Shown piece after piece: positions 1 through 6,859 of a DNA stretch of 17,763 nt (position 1 is its first letter; every line of letters starts with the position of its first letter). The translations under genes were made by a program, and so were the position numbers. The notes beneath the pieces were generated by a model, which was not told where the DNA came from, did not search any database, and saw only the letters and a list, made by a program, of their open reading frames with translations. This DNA is from JAAYHC01 sp964483175. Its GTDB lineage: Bacteria > Bacillota > UBA5301. The DNA lies in assembly GCA_964483175.1 (NCBI GenBank), contig CAZAAT010000049.1:1-17763 (forward strand), read 5' to 3'.

Positions 1-44
1 GAAACCGGCTTGTTATCGACAATCGCAGCGGCGGAATAGTTGCG
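1..44 (+). promoter_or_regulatory. Leader end of CRISPR array 1 (truncated by window edge)
   Basis: These 44 bases match the 44 bases just before the first repeat of the second array (11861-11904) at 38 positions, starting with GAAACCGGCTTGTTATCG in both copies. In both places the block is followed at once by GTTGCAG, the start of the repeat. A shared leader end next to the first repeat is expected for arrays fed by the same adaptation machinery. Most of this leader lies outside the window. Confidence 0.75.
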
Positions 45-229
45 GTTGCAGAGATTTACCTTACCCTGAACTTAATAACTGAAACCTCCTTGAAATCCTT
101 CTCGGTATAGTATTTAGGTTGAGTTGCAGATGTAGACCCGTTATCAAGGGGACTGAAACATTGATGCCCGGATCCACGACGGCGACAGTCTTGTTGCAGA
201 TGTAGACCCGTTATCAAGGGGACTTTATT
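45..229 (+). CRISPR. CRISPR array 1, short and decayed
   Basis: One full 37-bp repeat lies at 123-159 and a last, degenerate repeat at 193-229, in which the final GAAAC is replaced by TTATT. They differ from most repeats of array 2 by GATGTAG instead of GACGTAG near the 5' end. The first unit (45-85) keeps only GTTGCAG at its start and ACTGAAAC at its end, with unrelated sequence between and 41 bp instead of 37, so it looks broken or recombined. Spacers are 86-122 (37 nt) and 160-192 (33 nt). The leader on the left and the degenerate repeat on the right both give + strand orientation. The array may still be transcribed from its leader, but the damaged first repeat could block new spacer acquisition here. 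Confidence 0.85.
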
Positions 230-254
230 TCTCCCCCATGGTATGGTGGCAAGC

Positions 255-282
255 CTCGATCCGGTTGGTCTTCCGGATTGAG
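255..282 (+). other. Hairpin of unknown function
   Basis: CTCGATCCGG-type arm (255-264) and CCGGATTGAG arm (273-282) pair over 10 bp with one G-T pair and an 8-nt loop. No T-tract follows, so it is not a simple terminator. It may be part of a small structured RNA that ends at the terminator at 389-417, or a remnant of a lost gene. Only the base pairing is seen; any function is inference. Confidence 0.35.
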
Positions 283-388
283 CACTGGGCATATTGCCGG
301 GAGGAATTTTGAATGTCGTTGTAGAGTTTTCGCTTAAGCAGTTCTAATGATACTGGGGACGTGAAAATGTCCTCCAGAGGAGTTGATG

Positions 389-417
389 AGCTCACATATA
401 TGTGGGCTTTTGTTTTT
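389..417 (+). terminator. Intrinsic terminator after array 1 / before cas operon
   Basis: AGCTCACA (389-396) pairs with TGTGGGCT (401-408) across a TATA loop, an 8-bp stem with one G-T pair, followed by TTTTGTTTTT. The shape is that of a Rho-independent terminator for rightward transcription. It would end transcripts from array 1 and insulate the cas operon, whose first start codon is about 140 bases downstream. Confidence 0.6.
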
Positions 418-475
418 CAGTTTGTTGCTGGCGTAAATTTCGTAGCGTACAGCGAACTATTGTCCCTCATGCTTG

Positions 476-488
476 ATATCATTGATAT
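476..488. promoter_or_regulatory. Short palindrome, possible operator upstream of cas operon
   Basis: ATATCA-T-TGATAT is a perfect 6+6 inverted repeat around one base, about 70 bases before the first cas start codon and within the expected promoter region. Such sites often bind dimeric repressors, but no regulator gene is next to it and A/T-rich palindromes of this size also arise by chance. Confidence 0.25.
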
Positions 489-558
489 GCAATCTAAGTC
501 TTTTTTCCAAGGAATTTTTATAAAAAAAACCTAAGCTTAATAAAAAGGTGGTGATTTT

Positions 559-1839
559 TTGAAAGTTCTGCTATTGACTGTTGGCGGTTCTGACAAGCCA
601 ATAGTAGAGTCGATCAAGAGAAACCAGCCAGATTATGTTGTCTTTTTCTGTACGGAAGCCAGAGGACCGGAAAAAGGTAGTAGGATAACAGTCGATGGTG
701 ACGGCCTTGTTTGTCAAGACCGTGATGGCGAGGCGAGACCGTGTATTGTTGCGCAAACTGGCCTATCCCGAGATCAGTATGAGATTGTAATTGTAGAAGC
801 TGATGATTTATATAGCATATACAAAACGTCATATGAAACAATTATTAGCTTTCTCAAACAAGGCAATGAAGTAATTGTTGATTATACAGGCGGGACGAAA
901 TCAATGTCCGCTGGATTAGCGGCAGCCGGTATGGACCATGAAGAATGTAAATTTAGCCTTGTCAAAGGGCCACGCTTGGATCTTATTAAAGTACGCGATG
1001 GTATGGAACGGGTATCTCAGTTGCCTAATAGATCTTTCGTTTTCCGGCAGAAAGAGCTTTGTCAACGATTGATTGAGCAATGGGATTATTCAGGGGCAGC
1101 CAGAATACTTGAGCAGATTGACCGGAGTGGATACCTCATGCCAGAGGATGAGGATGAAATCAGCAGGCTGCTTTACTTGTCTCGCGGCTTCGAACTATGG
1201 GATCGCTTTGAGTATCGTGAAGCCGTGAAACTGATTGAGCTGTACAAGACTGATGGTGTTATTAAGCCATACAATACAATTCTCAAACAACTGGTATGGA
1301 CTTTAGATGCCTATTCAAAGTGGACTCCCGATGCCCCTGGCAAGCACCCCGGTTTCTTGCTGGTTTACGATGTTTTACTCAATGCAGAAAGAAAAGCAGC
1401 CGGAGGTTACTATGATGACGCAGTAGCACGTATTTACCGAGCTGTCGAAATGTATGCGCAGTTTTGTCTGAGATACGGCGATCCTCCGTTAACCAGTGAT
1501 GATATTGATTTAGAGCGATTGCCCGAACCAGTCCGGGACGAATACAAAGCGCGGTTTAACACTGATTCGAAAATTTCAATCGGCTTGACTGAGAACTATA
1601 ACTTGTTGACTAAATTGGGCAATCCCATTGGCCCGGTTTGGATGAAGTGGAAAAGCAAAATTGTTGATGTTCTTCAAAAGCGCAATTACAGCTTTCTAGC
1701 GCACGGGTTCAATCCATTGACCGAGCAGGAGTATCTCGAAGTCAGAAATAGAGTTTGGGCTTTCATTACGGAATGTGATTCAATCTTAGGGAATCAGCCA
1801 AATTTGGGGAAAGCAGTACAACTGCCAAAACGATTATGA
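559..1839 (+). CDS. CARF-HEPN ribonuclease of the TIGR02710 (Cas02710) type
   Basis: Probable cyclic-oligoadenylate-activated RNase, the ancillary effector of the type III system. The N-terminus is a CARF-type Rossmann domain (about residues 1-150) with the early loop TVGGSDKPI (7-15) and the ligand-loop motif DYTGGTKSM (108-116). A helical middle follows. The C-terminus carries the HEPN active-site pattern R375-N-x5-H382 in RNYSFLAH, the R-x(4-6)-H motif of HEPN RNases. At 426 aa it has the usual size for the family. The start is TTG, with AAGGTGGTG upstream at 545-553. It is the first gene of the cas operon, 19 bases before the next. By analogy with Csm6/Csx1 it should cut RNA without strong sequence preference after Cas10 is triggered. 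The cyclic oligoadenylate ring size cannot be read from the sequence. Confidence 0.85.
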   Translation: MKVLLLTVGGSDKPIVESIKRNQPDYVVFFCTEARGPEKGSRITVDGDGLVCQDRDGEARPCIVAQTGLSRDQYEIVIVEADDLYSIYKTSYETIISFLKQGNEVIVDYTGGTKSMSAGLAAAGMDHEECKFSLVKGPRLDLIKVRDGMERVSQLPNRSFVFRQKELCQRLIEQWDYSGAARILEQIDRSGYLMPEDEDEISRLLYLSRGFELWDRFEYREAVKLIELYKTDGVIKPYNTILKQLVWTLDAYSKWTPDAPGKHPGFLLVYDVLLNAERKAAGGYYDDAVARIYRAVEMYAQFCLRYGDPPLTSDDIDLERLPEPVRDEYKARFNTDSKISIGLTENYNLLTKLGNPIGPVWMKWKSKIVDVLQKRNYSFLAHGFNPLTEQEYLEVRNRVWAFITECDSILGNQPNLGKAVQLPKRL

Positions 1840-1858
1840 TTGCCAGGAGGGAGATATT

Positions 1859-2599
1859 GTGCTTCAACCATTTTCTGACCTAGTATTGCTTGTCGGGACA
1901 AATCCGTTGCCAAATTATGTCGTTGGTACATACTTCCTTAAACAGTATTCTACGGACATTAAGCGAGTTTGGTTAGTTTACTCCGAGAAAACTCGCTTCC
2001 AAGCTGGGACCGGCGAGTTCGCACAAAATATTAAAATGGTTTTAGCCAAGGAAAGCGTGCAGTTTACCGGAGAGTTCTTAATGAAAAGCCTGTCTGATGT
2101 CGGTAATGCCGACAAGATTTGCAGAGATATCCAGGAAAAGATACTAAATTCCGTGAAAAAGCCGGATTTCACCGGTGTTCATCTCAACTATACCGGTGGT
2201 ACCAAGGCTATGGCGGTTCATGTTTATCGGCAGATTGAGGGTGCATTTCCAGATGAATCATCATTTTCATATTTGGATGCCCGTGATTATCAGTTGAAAG
2301 CCGACCGAGGGGGCTCATTAACCGGTGATTTGCGCCGCGAGATCCAATTAGATTTTGAAGATCTGATTAAATTACATGGATATAAGCGGGTAGATAAACC
2401 GGAAAAACATACAGTTCCGCCGCCAGAGGTGCGGGAAATAATTCTTCAAAGCGTCCGGGATCTTATCAATTATTCTGGTACACCCACGGCATTCATTGAA
2501 CATTTTTGCCAAGAAGACCCTCCGCCTCTTTCAGATCCAATGATTCGGCGGTTGATAGAACCCCTAACAGAATATAAAAAAAGTATCAAGAATTCATGA
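1859..2599 (+). CDS. CARF-domain protein, sensor half of a split Card1/Can2-like effector
   Basis: A 246-aa protein with a CARF Rossmann fold: hydrophobic first strand then GTNPLPNY (13-20), and NYTGGTKAM (110-118), the nucleotide-binding loop typical of CARF domains. Residues 165-246 form a linker-like region rich in proline and charged residues. It has no nuclease motif of its own. The next gene starts inside its stop codon (ATGA, 4-bp overlap) and begins with the GKWLE-x-Y sequence that opens the nuclease part of Card1/Can2-type proteins. The two together (246 + 156 aa) equal the length of one single-chain Card1-like protein. The GTG start is preceded by GGAGGG at 1846-1851. It probably binds cyclic oligoadenylate and works as a complex with the next product. 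A CARF-only regulator is the alternative. Confidence 0.8.
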   Translation: MLQPFSDLVLLVGTNPLPNYVVGTYFLKQYSTDIKRVWLVYSEKTRFQAGTGEFAQNIKMVLAKESVQFTGEFLMKSLSDVGNADKICRDIQEKILNSVKKPDFTGVHLNYTGGTKAMAVHVYRQIEGAFPDESSFSYLDARDYQLKADRGGSLTGDLRREIQLDFEDLIKLHGYKRVDKPEKHTVPPPEVREIILQSVRDLINYSGTPTAFIEHFCQEDPPPLSDPMIRRLIEPLTEYKKSIKNS

Positions 2600-3066
2600 C
2601 GGGTAAGTGGCTAGAGTGGTATACAGAATCAGTTATCCGGCAAATCATTCGCGAACATCCTGAACTAAAGACCCGGAACAACATCCATGTAGAACGTAAT
2701 GTTTATTTAGAACGGGATGGAAAAGAATTGGAACTCGATGTTGTTGTGTTAAATGGTTATCAAGTCACCGGGATTACCTGTAGTACAAGCAATGGTGAAA
2801 AGATAGCAAAACTGAAAGGCTTCGAGGTAATTCACCGTGTTCGCCAAATTGGGGGAGACGAGGCCAAAGCGATTGTTATCTCAGGACTACGGGATAAAAC
2901 CGAGAAAGGTGTTGTGACCCAAACTGAAGCGGAACGAGTTCACCACTTGAAAGCAGATTTGTGGGCACTTACCGGTTCTACCGATCGAATTAAGGTGCTC
3001 GGGGTTTCTGACTATGCGAACTTAGGTGCGATTTTAACAGATTTTATCTGGGGAGAGGAGGCTTGA
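2596..3066 (+). CDS. Card1/Can2-like PD-(D/E)xK-fold protein, active site altered
   Basis: 156 aa resembling the C-terminal nuclease domain of Card1/Can2 (DUF1887-type). It starts with TGKWLEWY (2-9), the family's opening motif, has ELDVVVL (46-52) holding the first acidic residue (D48), and ends with the helical LKGFE...RQIGGDEA pattern of this fold. Where active members carry E-x-K on the second strand (IECKT type), this protein reads ITCST (60-64), so T61 and S63 replace the catalytic E and K. Either nuclease activity is lost, or this subgroup uses another residue set. It overlaps the CARF gene by 4 bp and lacks a clear ribosome site, so it is probably translated by coupling. Usual active Card1 enzymes are single chains with a metal-dependent DNase/RNase function, activated by cyclic tetra-adenylate. 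Confidence 0.7.
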   Translation: MTGKWLEWYTESVIRQIIREHPELKTRNNIHVERNVYLERDGKELELDVVVLNGYQVTGITCSTSNGEKIAKLKGFEVIHRVRQIGGDEAKAIVISGLRDKTEKGVVTQTEAERVHHLKADLWALTGSTDRIKVLGVSDYANLGAILTDFIWGEEA

Positions 3067-3073
3067 ATGCGCA

Positions 3074-4639
3074 GTGTCTAAGATTGCAGCGGTTTTAATT
3101 GACACGGTCTCAATCCAAAAGTATGTTTATGCCAGCAATAAATTAAAAGAAAATCTTGGTGCATCCTATATAGTCGATAGCATTTACCGGGAGCCATTAG
3201 CTGAAGCAGTTGCTGAAGTTTTGGGAGAAACCCCGGATCTAAGTCGATGGCGCACTGCCCCTAACGTGGTGATGATGGAGTCTGCAAATCCACCGCAGTT
3301 TGAAGTCGGCTATATCGGAGGTGGGAATGCGCTACTCTTTTTCGCTTCGCGGGAAGTTGCACATCAGTTCATCAAGCGGTGGACCCTCAAGTTACTCAAA
3401 GATTATCCAGGGCTCCCAACGGCGGTTGCTCTGCGTGACGATTTTGAACTAAGTGATTTCCAAAACAGTTTACACCGGCTGTTTGACGACTTGATTCGTA
3501 ACAAAAACAGATTTTTCCCCAATCGAGTTATTCCTAAACATGGTATAACTGCGGATTGTCCTTTGTCAGGCTACTCGGCTGAAGTATTGATGAAAGATGA
3601 CGATCAGTATATCTATGTTTCTCAGGTTTCTAAAACAAAACGGGAGGCCGCTGAGCAAGCCAAATCTGTAGTTGCTCAAAAGTATGCGGATATTTTAGGT
3701 TCTGATTTTTCTTTGCCCGATGACTTAGACAAGCTTGGCCAGACCGTGGGAAATAGCCACCTGGCTACTGTGTACATTGATGGAAATCAGATGGGAAGTA
3801 AATTCCAGGACTGTGTTGACCTTGTTGAGTGGCGGAACCTATCCATTCGTGTTGACGAAGCGGTTGACAGCGCTTTTCGCGAAGTGCTCCGCCAAGTGCT
3901 TAACTCACTTGACTATTTTCAGAATCCCGATAACGGCTTTCAAATTCATCAAGATTCCGATGGGTGGACCTTGTTACCGATTAGGCCTATTGTTATCGCT
4001 GGTGATGAGGTAACCTTTGTAACCGATGGCCGATTGGGTGTATATCTGGCCGAATGCTACCTTCGAGAGCTTAGATCAACACCGGTTTTTGCTGACGGTT
4101 TGCCGATGTCGGCATGTGCCGGGATAGCCATTACCCGCACCAAATATCCCTTCTATCGAGCCTATGAGATTGCCGAAGAGTTGTGCTCGTTGGCGAAAAC
4201 CAAAGCTAGACAAGAACCTGGGACATCTTGGCTGGACTTCCATGTGGCTCACAGTGGAATATCCGGCACACTGAGCGATGTCAGAGAGTGCAACTACTCT
4301 ACTCCTTGGGGCAACCTGCATTATGGTCCGTATCGGATTGAGGATGGAAATAGGTATTCATTTACTGCATTTAAAAATGCCCTTTTCCAACTGAGCGGCG
4401 AGGTACAACAGGGTAAAAAATGGAGCAGGAACAAGATAAAAGAGTTTTTAACCGTCTTGACGCGTGGAGATTCAGCTTGTCGCCAGTTCTTACAAGCTAT
4501 GGAGCTAGTGTTGCCGGAAATTCTTCCTGGGGAAACAGATTTTGCTCACAAAGGTTGGGAGAATCAAGAAACCCCGTATCATGACTTAATTGAGATGCTT
4601 GACTTTTATCCGATTAAGCTCGCGGTCAACCAGAAATGA
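3074..4639 (+). CDS. cas10: Cas10 without HD domain (subtype III-D)
   Basis: Large subunit and presumed cyclic oligoadenylate synthase of the type III complex. The 521-aa chain starts directly in the first Palm-like domain (IDTVSIQKYVYASNKLKENLGAS pattern, residues 9-31), with the GGGNALLFF strand near residue 92. There is no N-terminal HD nuclease domain, as is usual for subtype III-D. The second Palm has YIDGNQMG (D236), matching the DGDxMG metal-binding loop, and the catalytic loop AGDE (309-312) in place of GGDD. D236, D311 and E312 could coordinate the metals, and AGDE resembles the GGDEF/AGDEF loop of diguanylate cyclases, so activity is plausible but unproven. The GTG start lies 7 bases after the previous stop. 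AGGAGG sits 11 bases upstream, a long spacing. Confidence 0.88.
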   Translation: MSKIAAVLIDTVSIQKYVYASNKLKENLGASYIVDSIYREPLAEAVAEVLGETPDLSRWRTAPNVVMMESANPPQFEVGYIGGGNALLFFASREVAHQFIKRWTLKLLKDYPGLPTAVALRDDFELSDFQNSLHRLFDDLIRNKNRFFPNRVIPKHGITADCPLSGYSAEVLMKDDDQYIYVSQVSKTKREAAEQAKSVVAQKYADILGSDFSLPDDLDKLGQTVGNSHLATVYIDGNQMGSKFQDCVDLVEWRNLSIRVDEAVDSAFREVLRQVLNSLDYFQNPDNGFQIHQDSDGWTLLPIRPIVIAGDEVTFVTDGRLGVYLAECYLRELRSTPVFADGLPMSACAGIAITRTKYPFYRAYEIAEELCSLAKTKARQEPGTSWLDFHVAHSGISGTLSDVRECNYSTPWGNLHYGPYRIEDGNRYSFTAFKNALFQLSGEVQQGKKWSRNKIKEFLTVLTRGDSACRQFLQAMELVLPEILPGETDFAHKGWENQETPYHDLIEMLDFYPIKLAVNQK

Positions 4640-4648
4640 GGTGAAATT

Positions 4649-5296
4649 GTGGACAAGCTGTTCATAAGTGTTGAACTGAAATCACCGGCTTTAATTGGTT
4701 CCGGAGAGGGCTGGGGCACGCTGATTGACAGCGATGTGGTTTATGATAAATGGGGTCTACCTAGTATCCCGGCTCGGCGCTTAAAAGGCCTATTACGCGA
4801 GAGTGCTCTTGAGGTCATTGAGATGCTTTCCGGATCGGGCACAAATCCATTTGAAACCGAGACTTTCAAACGATTGTTTGGCGAAGCTGCGGTTCCAGGA
4901 ACGGCAATTTTCTGTAATTTACAGCTCGCCGAATACGATGAGGTAATGCCCTGGTTAAACTGGGCTTTTTACAAATGTGGAGATCTGGTTTCTACCGAGA
5001 CTGTGATCGATTGCTTGACCGAGATTCGTCAACAGACGGCCATTGATGAGGACGGAAAGGCTAAAGATTCGAGCTTGCGTACTGTACGTCTGTTACGGAA
5101 GGGACTCCGTTTTATCGGTCCTATATATGGTGAGGTTAATGGTTTAGAACGGGAATTGCTGGCTCTTGCCTGCGCCAACTTGCGGAGAATTGGTGGCACA
5201 CGCAATCGAGGATTTGGAGAAGTTTCCTGTAAGCTCGTTACTTCGAATCAGGACTATTTTGCTTCTGCAATACAACGAATTAAGGAGGATGCGTAA
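4649..5296 (+). CDS. cas7: Cas7 family backbone subunit (Csm3-like, single RAMP domain)
   Basis: 215-aa RAMP protein, expected to bind crRNA in the backbone of the III-D complex and cut target RNA. It shows the ferredoxin-like start VELKSPALIGSGEG (8-21), the conserved PSIPARRLKGLLRE segment (38-51), equal to the IPGSSLKGxLR motif of Csm3, and the C-terminal glycine-rich loop GGTRNRGFGEV. Acidic residues D27 and D29 lie in the thumb-loop region where Csm3 carries its catalytic aspartate, so RNA cleavage is likely. The GTG start has GAGGTG upstream at 4638-4643. The next gene, csx10, starts directly after the stop codon. Confidence 0.85.
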   Translation: MDKLFISVELKSPALIGSGEGWGTLIDSDVVYDKWGLPSIPARRLKGLLRESALEVIEMLSGSGTNPFETETFKRLFGEAAVPGTAIFCNLQLAEYDEVMPWLNWAFYKCGDLVSTETVIDCLTEIRQQTAIDEDGKAKDSSLRTVRLLRKGLRFIGPIYGEVNGLERELLALACANLRRIGGTRNRGFGEVSCKLVTSNQDYFASAIQRIKEDA

Positions 5297-6859
5297 ATGG
5301 CGATGTTCATCCTTCCCTACCAGATAAAGACGTTATCACCTTTAATAATGAGCAGCGATATCGGTGATTCCAATATCGTTCGCAGTCTGGACTATATCAA
5401 AGGGTCGGCTGTATTAGGTTTGTTTGCTTCCGACTATATTAGAAAGAAACGACTTATCAATGCTCACGAGGATCCACAGTTTTACCGTTGGTTTCTTCAA
5501 GGCGAGATCAGCTATTTAAATGCGTATCTATGTGAAAAGCAAGGGAATAATTTAATACACTATTGGCCGACACCATTGTGTCTAATGATGAAAAAGACTG
5601 ATCAAAACAGGGTTTACAACATTGCTCGCAATACGGTCAAAGATGCAAACCGCAGTGTAGGAAAATATTGTAGAGTTTCCGGCGAACGAATTTATATTAT
5701 CAGTCCGCAAAAGATTTTGAATTTCCATCATTATCGGAATGATCGGATCAGAGGTCATAGTGATGATGGCGGCATCTTTAATTATGAAGCTTTAGATAAA
5801 GGGCAATTTTTTGCCGGTGCTCTGGTAGGGCCACAATCAGCATTAGCTGAATTCAAGGAGTTCTTTGGTTCATTGATACGGGCACACATGGGTCGATCAA
5901 AAAACACGGAGTATGGTTTGGTCGAGTTTTCTTTTGGAGAAGTCGCAATCTACGAACCAGAAGATTGTGCGGAGATCATGGCGGCTGAGCAGCAAATCAC
6001 TTTGTCTTTTGTATCGCCTGCATTATTTAGAAATGATTATGGCTTGCCGGAAGTGTCAACAGATGTAGTGAGGTGCTATCTGGTGCAGGCTGGCTTATCT
6101 GATTTTGAGATTAAGCAGTCTTTTGTCAAAACTGTTGCAGTGGAAAGCTATGTTTCAGTCTGGAAACTCAAAAGGCCGTTAGAGCTGGGGGTAGCTGCAG
6201 GTTCAACCTATGTCTTACATTTCCCGCAAGGAATAACTGATAATGATAAAAACGTTCTGCGTGAGATTGTAGAAAACGGGCTTGGTGAGCGTACACATGA
6301 AGGTTTTGGTCGGGTCAAGATCAACTGGCTTAAGCAAGATCAATATGACAGGGCGCATACAGCAACCGAAATCGTCTTGAAGCCTGACGGCAGAGCACCA
6401 GCACTAGCAAGGCAACTTTTTAGCAGTATTCTAATTCAGCGATTACGGGAGAAAATAACGTTGCAGGCTCTTGAAGAAGCACAGTCTTACAAAAAGCGTT
6501 TGACAAATAATTTATTGGGAAATTTGGAATTATACTTAGAATCTGGGACAATCGAAGCTTTCCAACAAAAAATCGAGAACAAGGAACAATGGAAAGAGGC
6601 GCTCAACAACTGTGTCCATAAGACTACTAACCAAAGTCTCTACCAGCGTCTTTGTGAAAGCAAAGTGCCTGACATCCCGGTTTTAGTACGCGATGAATTG
6701 TCGCTGGCAACGCTGGCTAAGGTTGCTGAGGTTAATATTGAATCAGATAAAGAAATAGCAGATGGTTTATACAGACATTATTGGCGAACTGTTTTTCAGA
6801 GTATGCGTAAGCTCAATAAAATTGACCAGCGCCAGGGGGTGGGTAATGATGGACGTTAA
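5297..6859 (+). CDS. csx10: Csx10, Cas5-like subunit of subtype III-D
   Basis: 520 aa, the Cas5-group RAMP protein that marks subtype III-D and should hold the 5' handle of the crRNA. The N-terminal domain has IKTLSPLIMSSDIGDSN (10-26) and the DYIKGSAVLGLFASDYI motif (32-48), equal to the family's DYIPGSxxRG. The C-terminal RAMP glycine loop is at about 329-342 (GLGERTHEGFGRVK). A further 165-180 residues follow that look almost fully helical and charged (about 350-520), which may be a small-subunit-like domain. ATG start with AAGGAGGAT at 5282-5290, directly after the previous stop. Its end overlaps the next gene by 11 bases. Confidence 0.85.
   Translation: MAMFILPYQIKTLSPLIMSSDIGDSNIVRSLDYIKGSAVLGLFASDYIRKKRLINAHEDPQFYRWFLQGEISYLNAYLCEKQGNNLIHYWPTPLCLMMKKTDQNRVYNIARNTVKDANRSVGKYCRVSGERIYIISPQKILNFHHYRNDRIRGHSDDGGIFNYEALDKGQFFAGALVGPQSALAEFKEFFGSLIRAHMGRSKNTEYGLVEFSFGEVAIYEPEDCAEIMAAEQQITLSFVSPALFRNDYGLPEVSTDVVRCYLVQAGLSDFEIKQSFVKTVAVESYVSVWKLKRPLELGVAAGSTYVLHFPQGITDNDKNVLREIVENGLGERTHEGFGRVKINWLKQDQYDRAHTATEIVLKPDGRAPALARQLFSSILIQRLREKITLQALEEAQSYKKRLTNNLLGNLELYLESGTIEAFQQKIENKEQWKEALNNCVHKTTNQSLYQRLCESKVPDIPVLVRDELSLATLAKVAEVNIESDKEIADGLYRHYWRTVFQSMRKLNKIDQRQGVGNDGR

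Larger units (their letters stand above)
230..558. other. Gene-free stretch between array 1 and the cas operon
   Basis: No credible protein-coding gene is seen in these 329 bases. The stretch holds a hairpin (255-282), a GGGAGG ribosome-site-like sequence at 299-304 followed only by reading frames of 3 and 12 codons, an intrinsic terminator (389-417), a short palindrome (476-488) and an A/T-rich run (about 501-545). The promoter of the cas operon should lie right of the terminator, but I could not find a convincing -35/-10 pair. TATAAA at 519-524 has no matching -35. Confidence 0.6.

Noticed and set aside
56..292. Minus-strand open frame of 78 codons over array 1
   Set aside because: Its translation is made of repeat copies (the LITGLHLQQ and SPLDNGSTSAT segments come from the CRISPR repeats). 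It has no ribosome site.
6762..6848. Longer start for the double-Cas7 protein
   Set aside because: The added residues overlap the csx10 coding end and no ribosome site precedes 6762. The strong site at 6834-6841 supports 6849.
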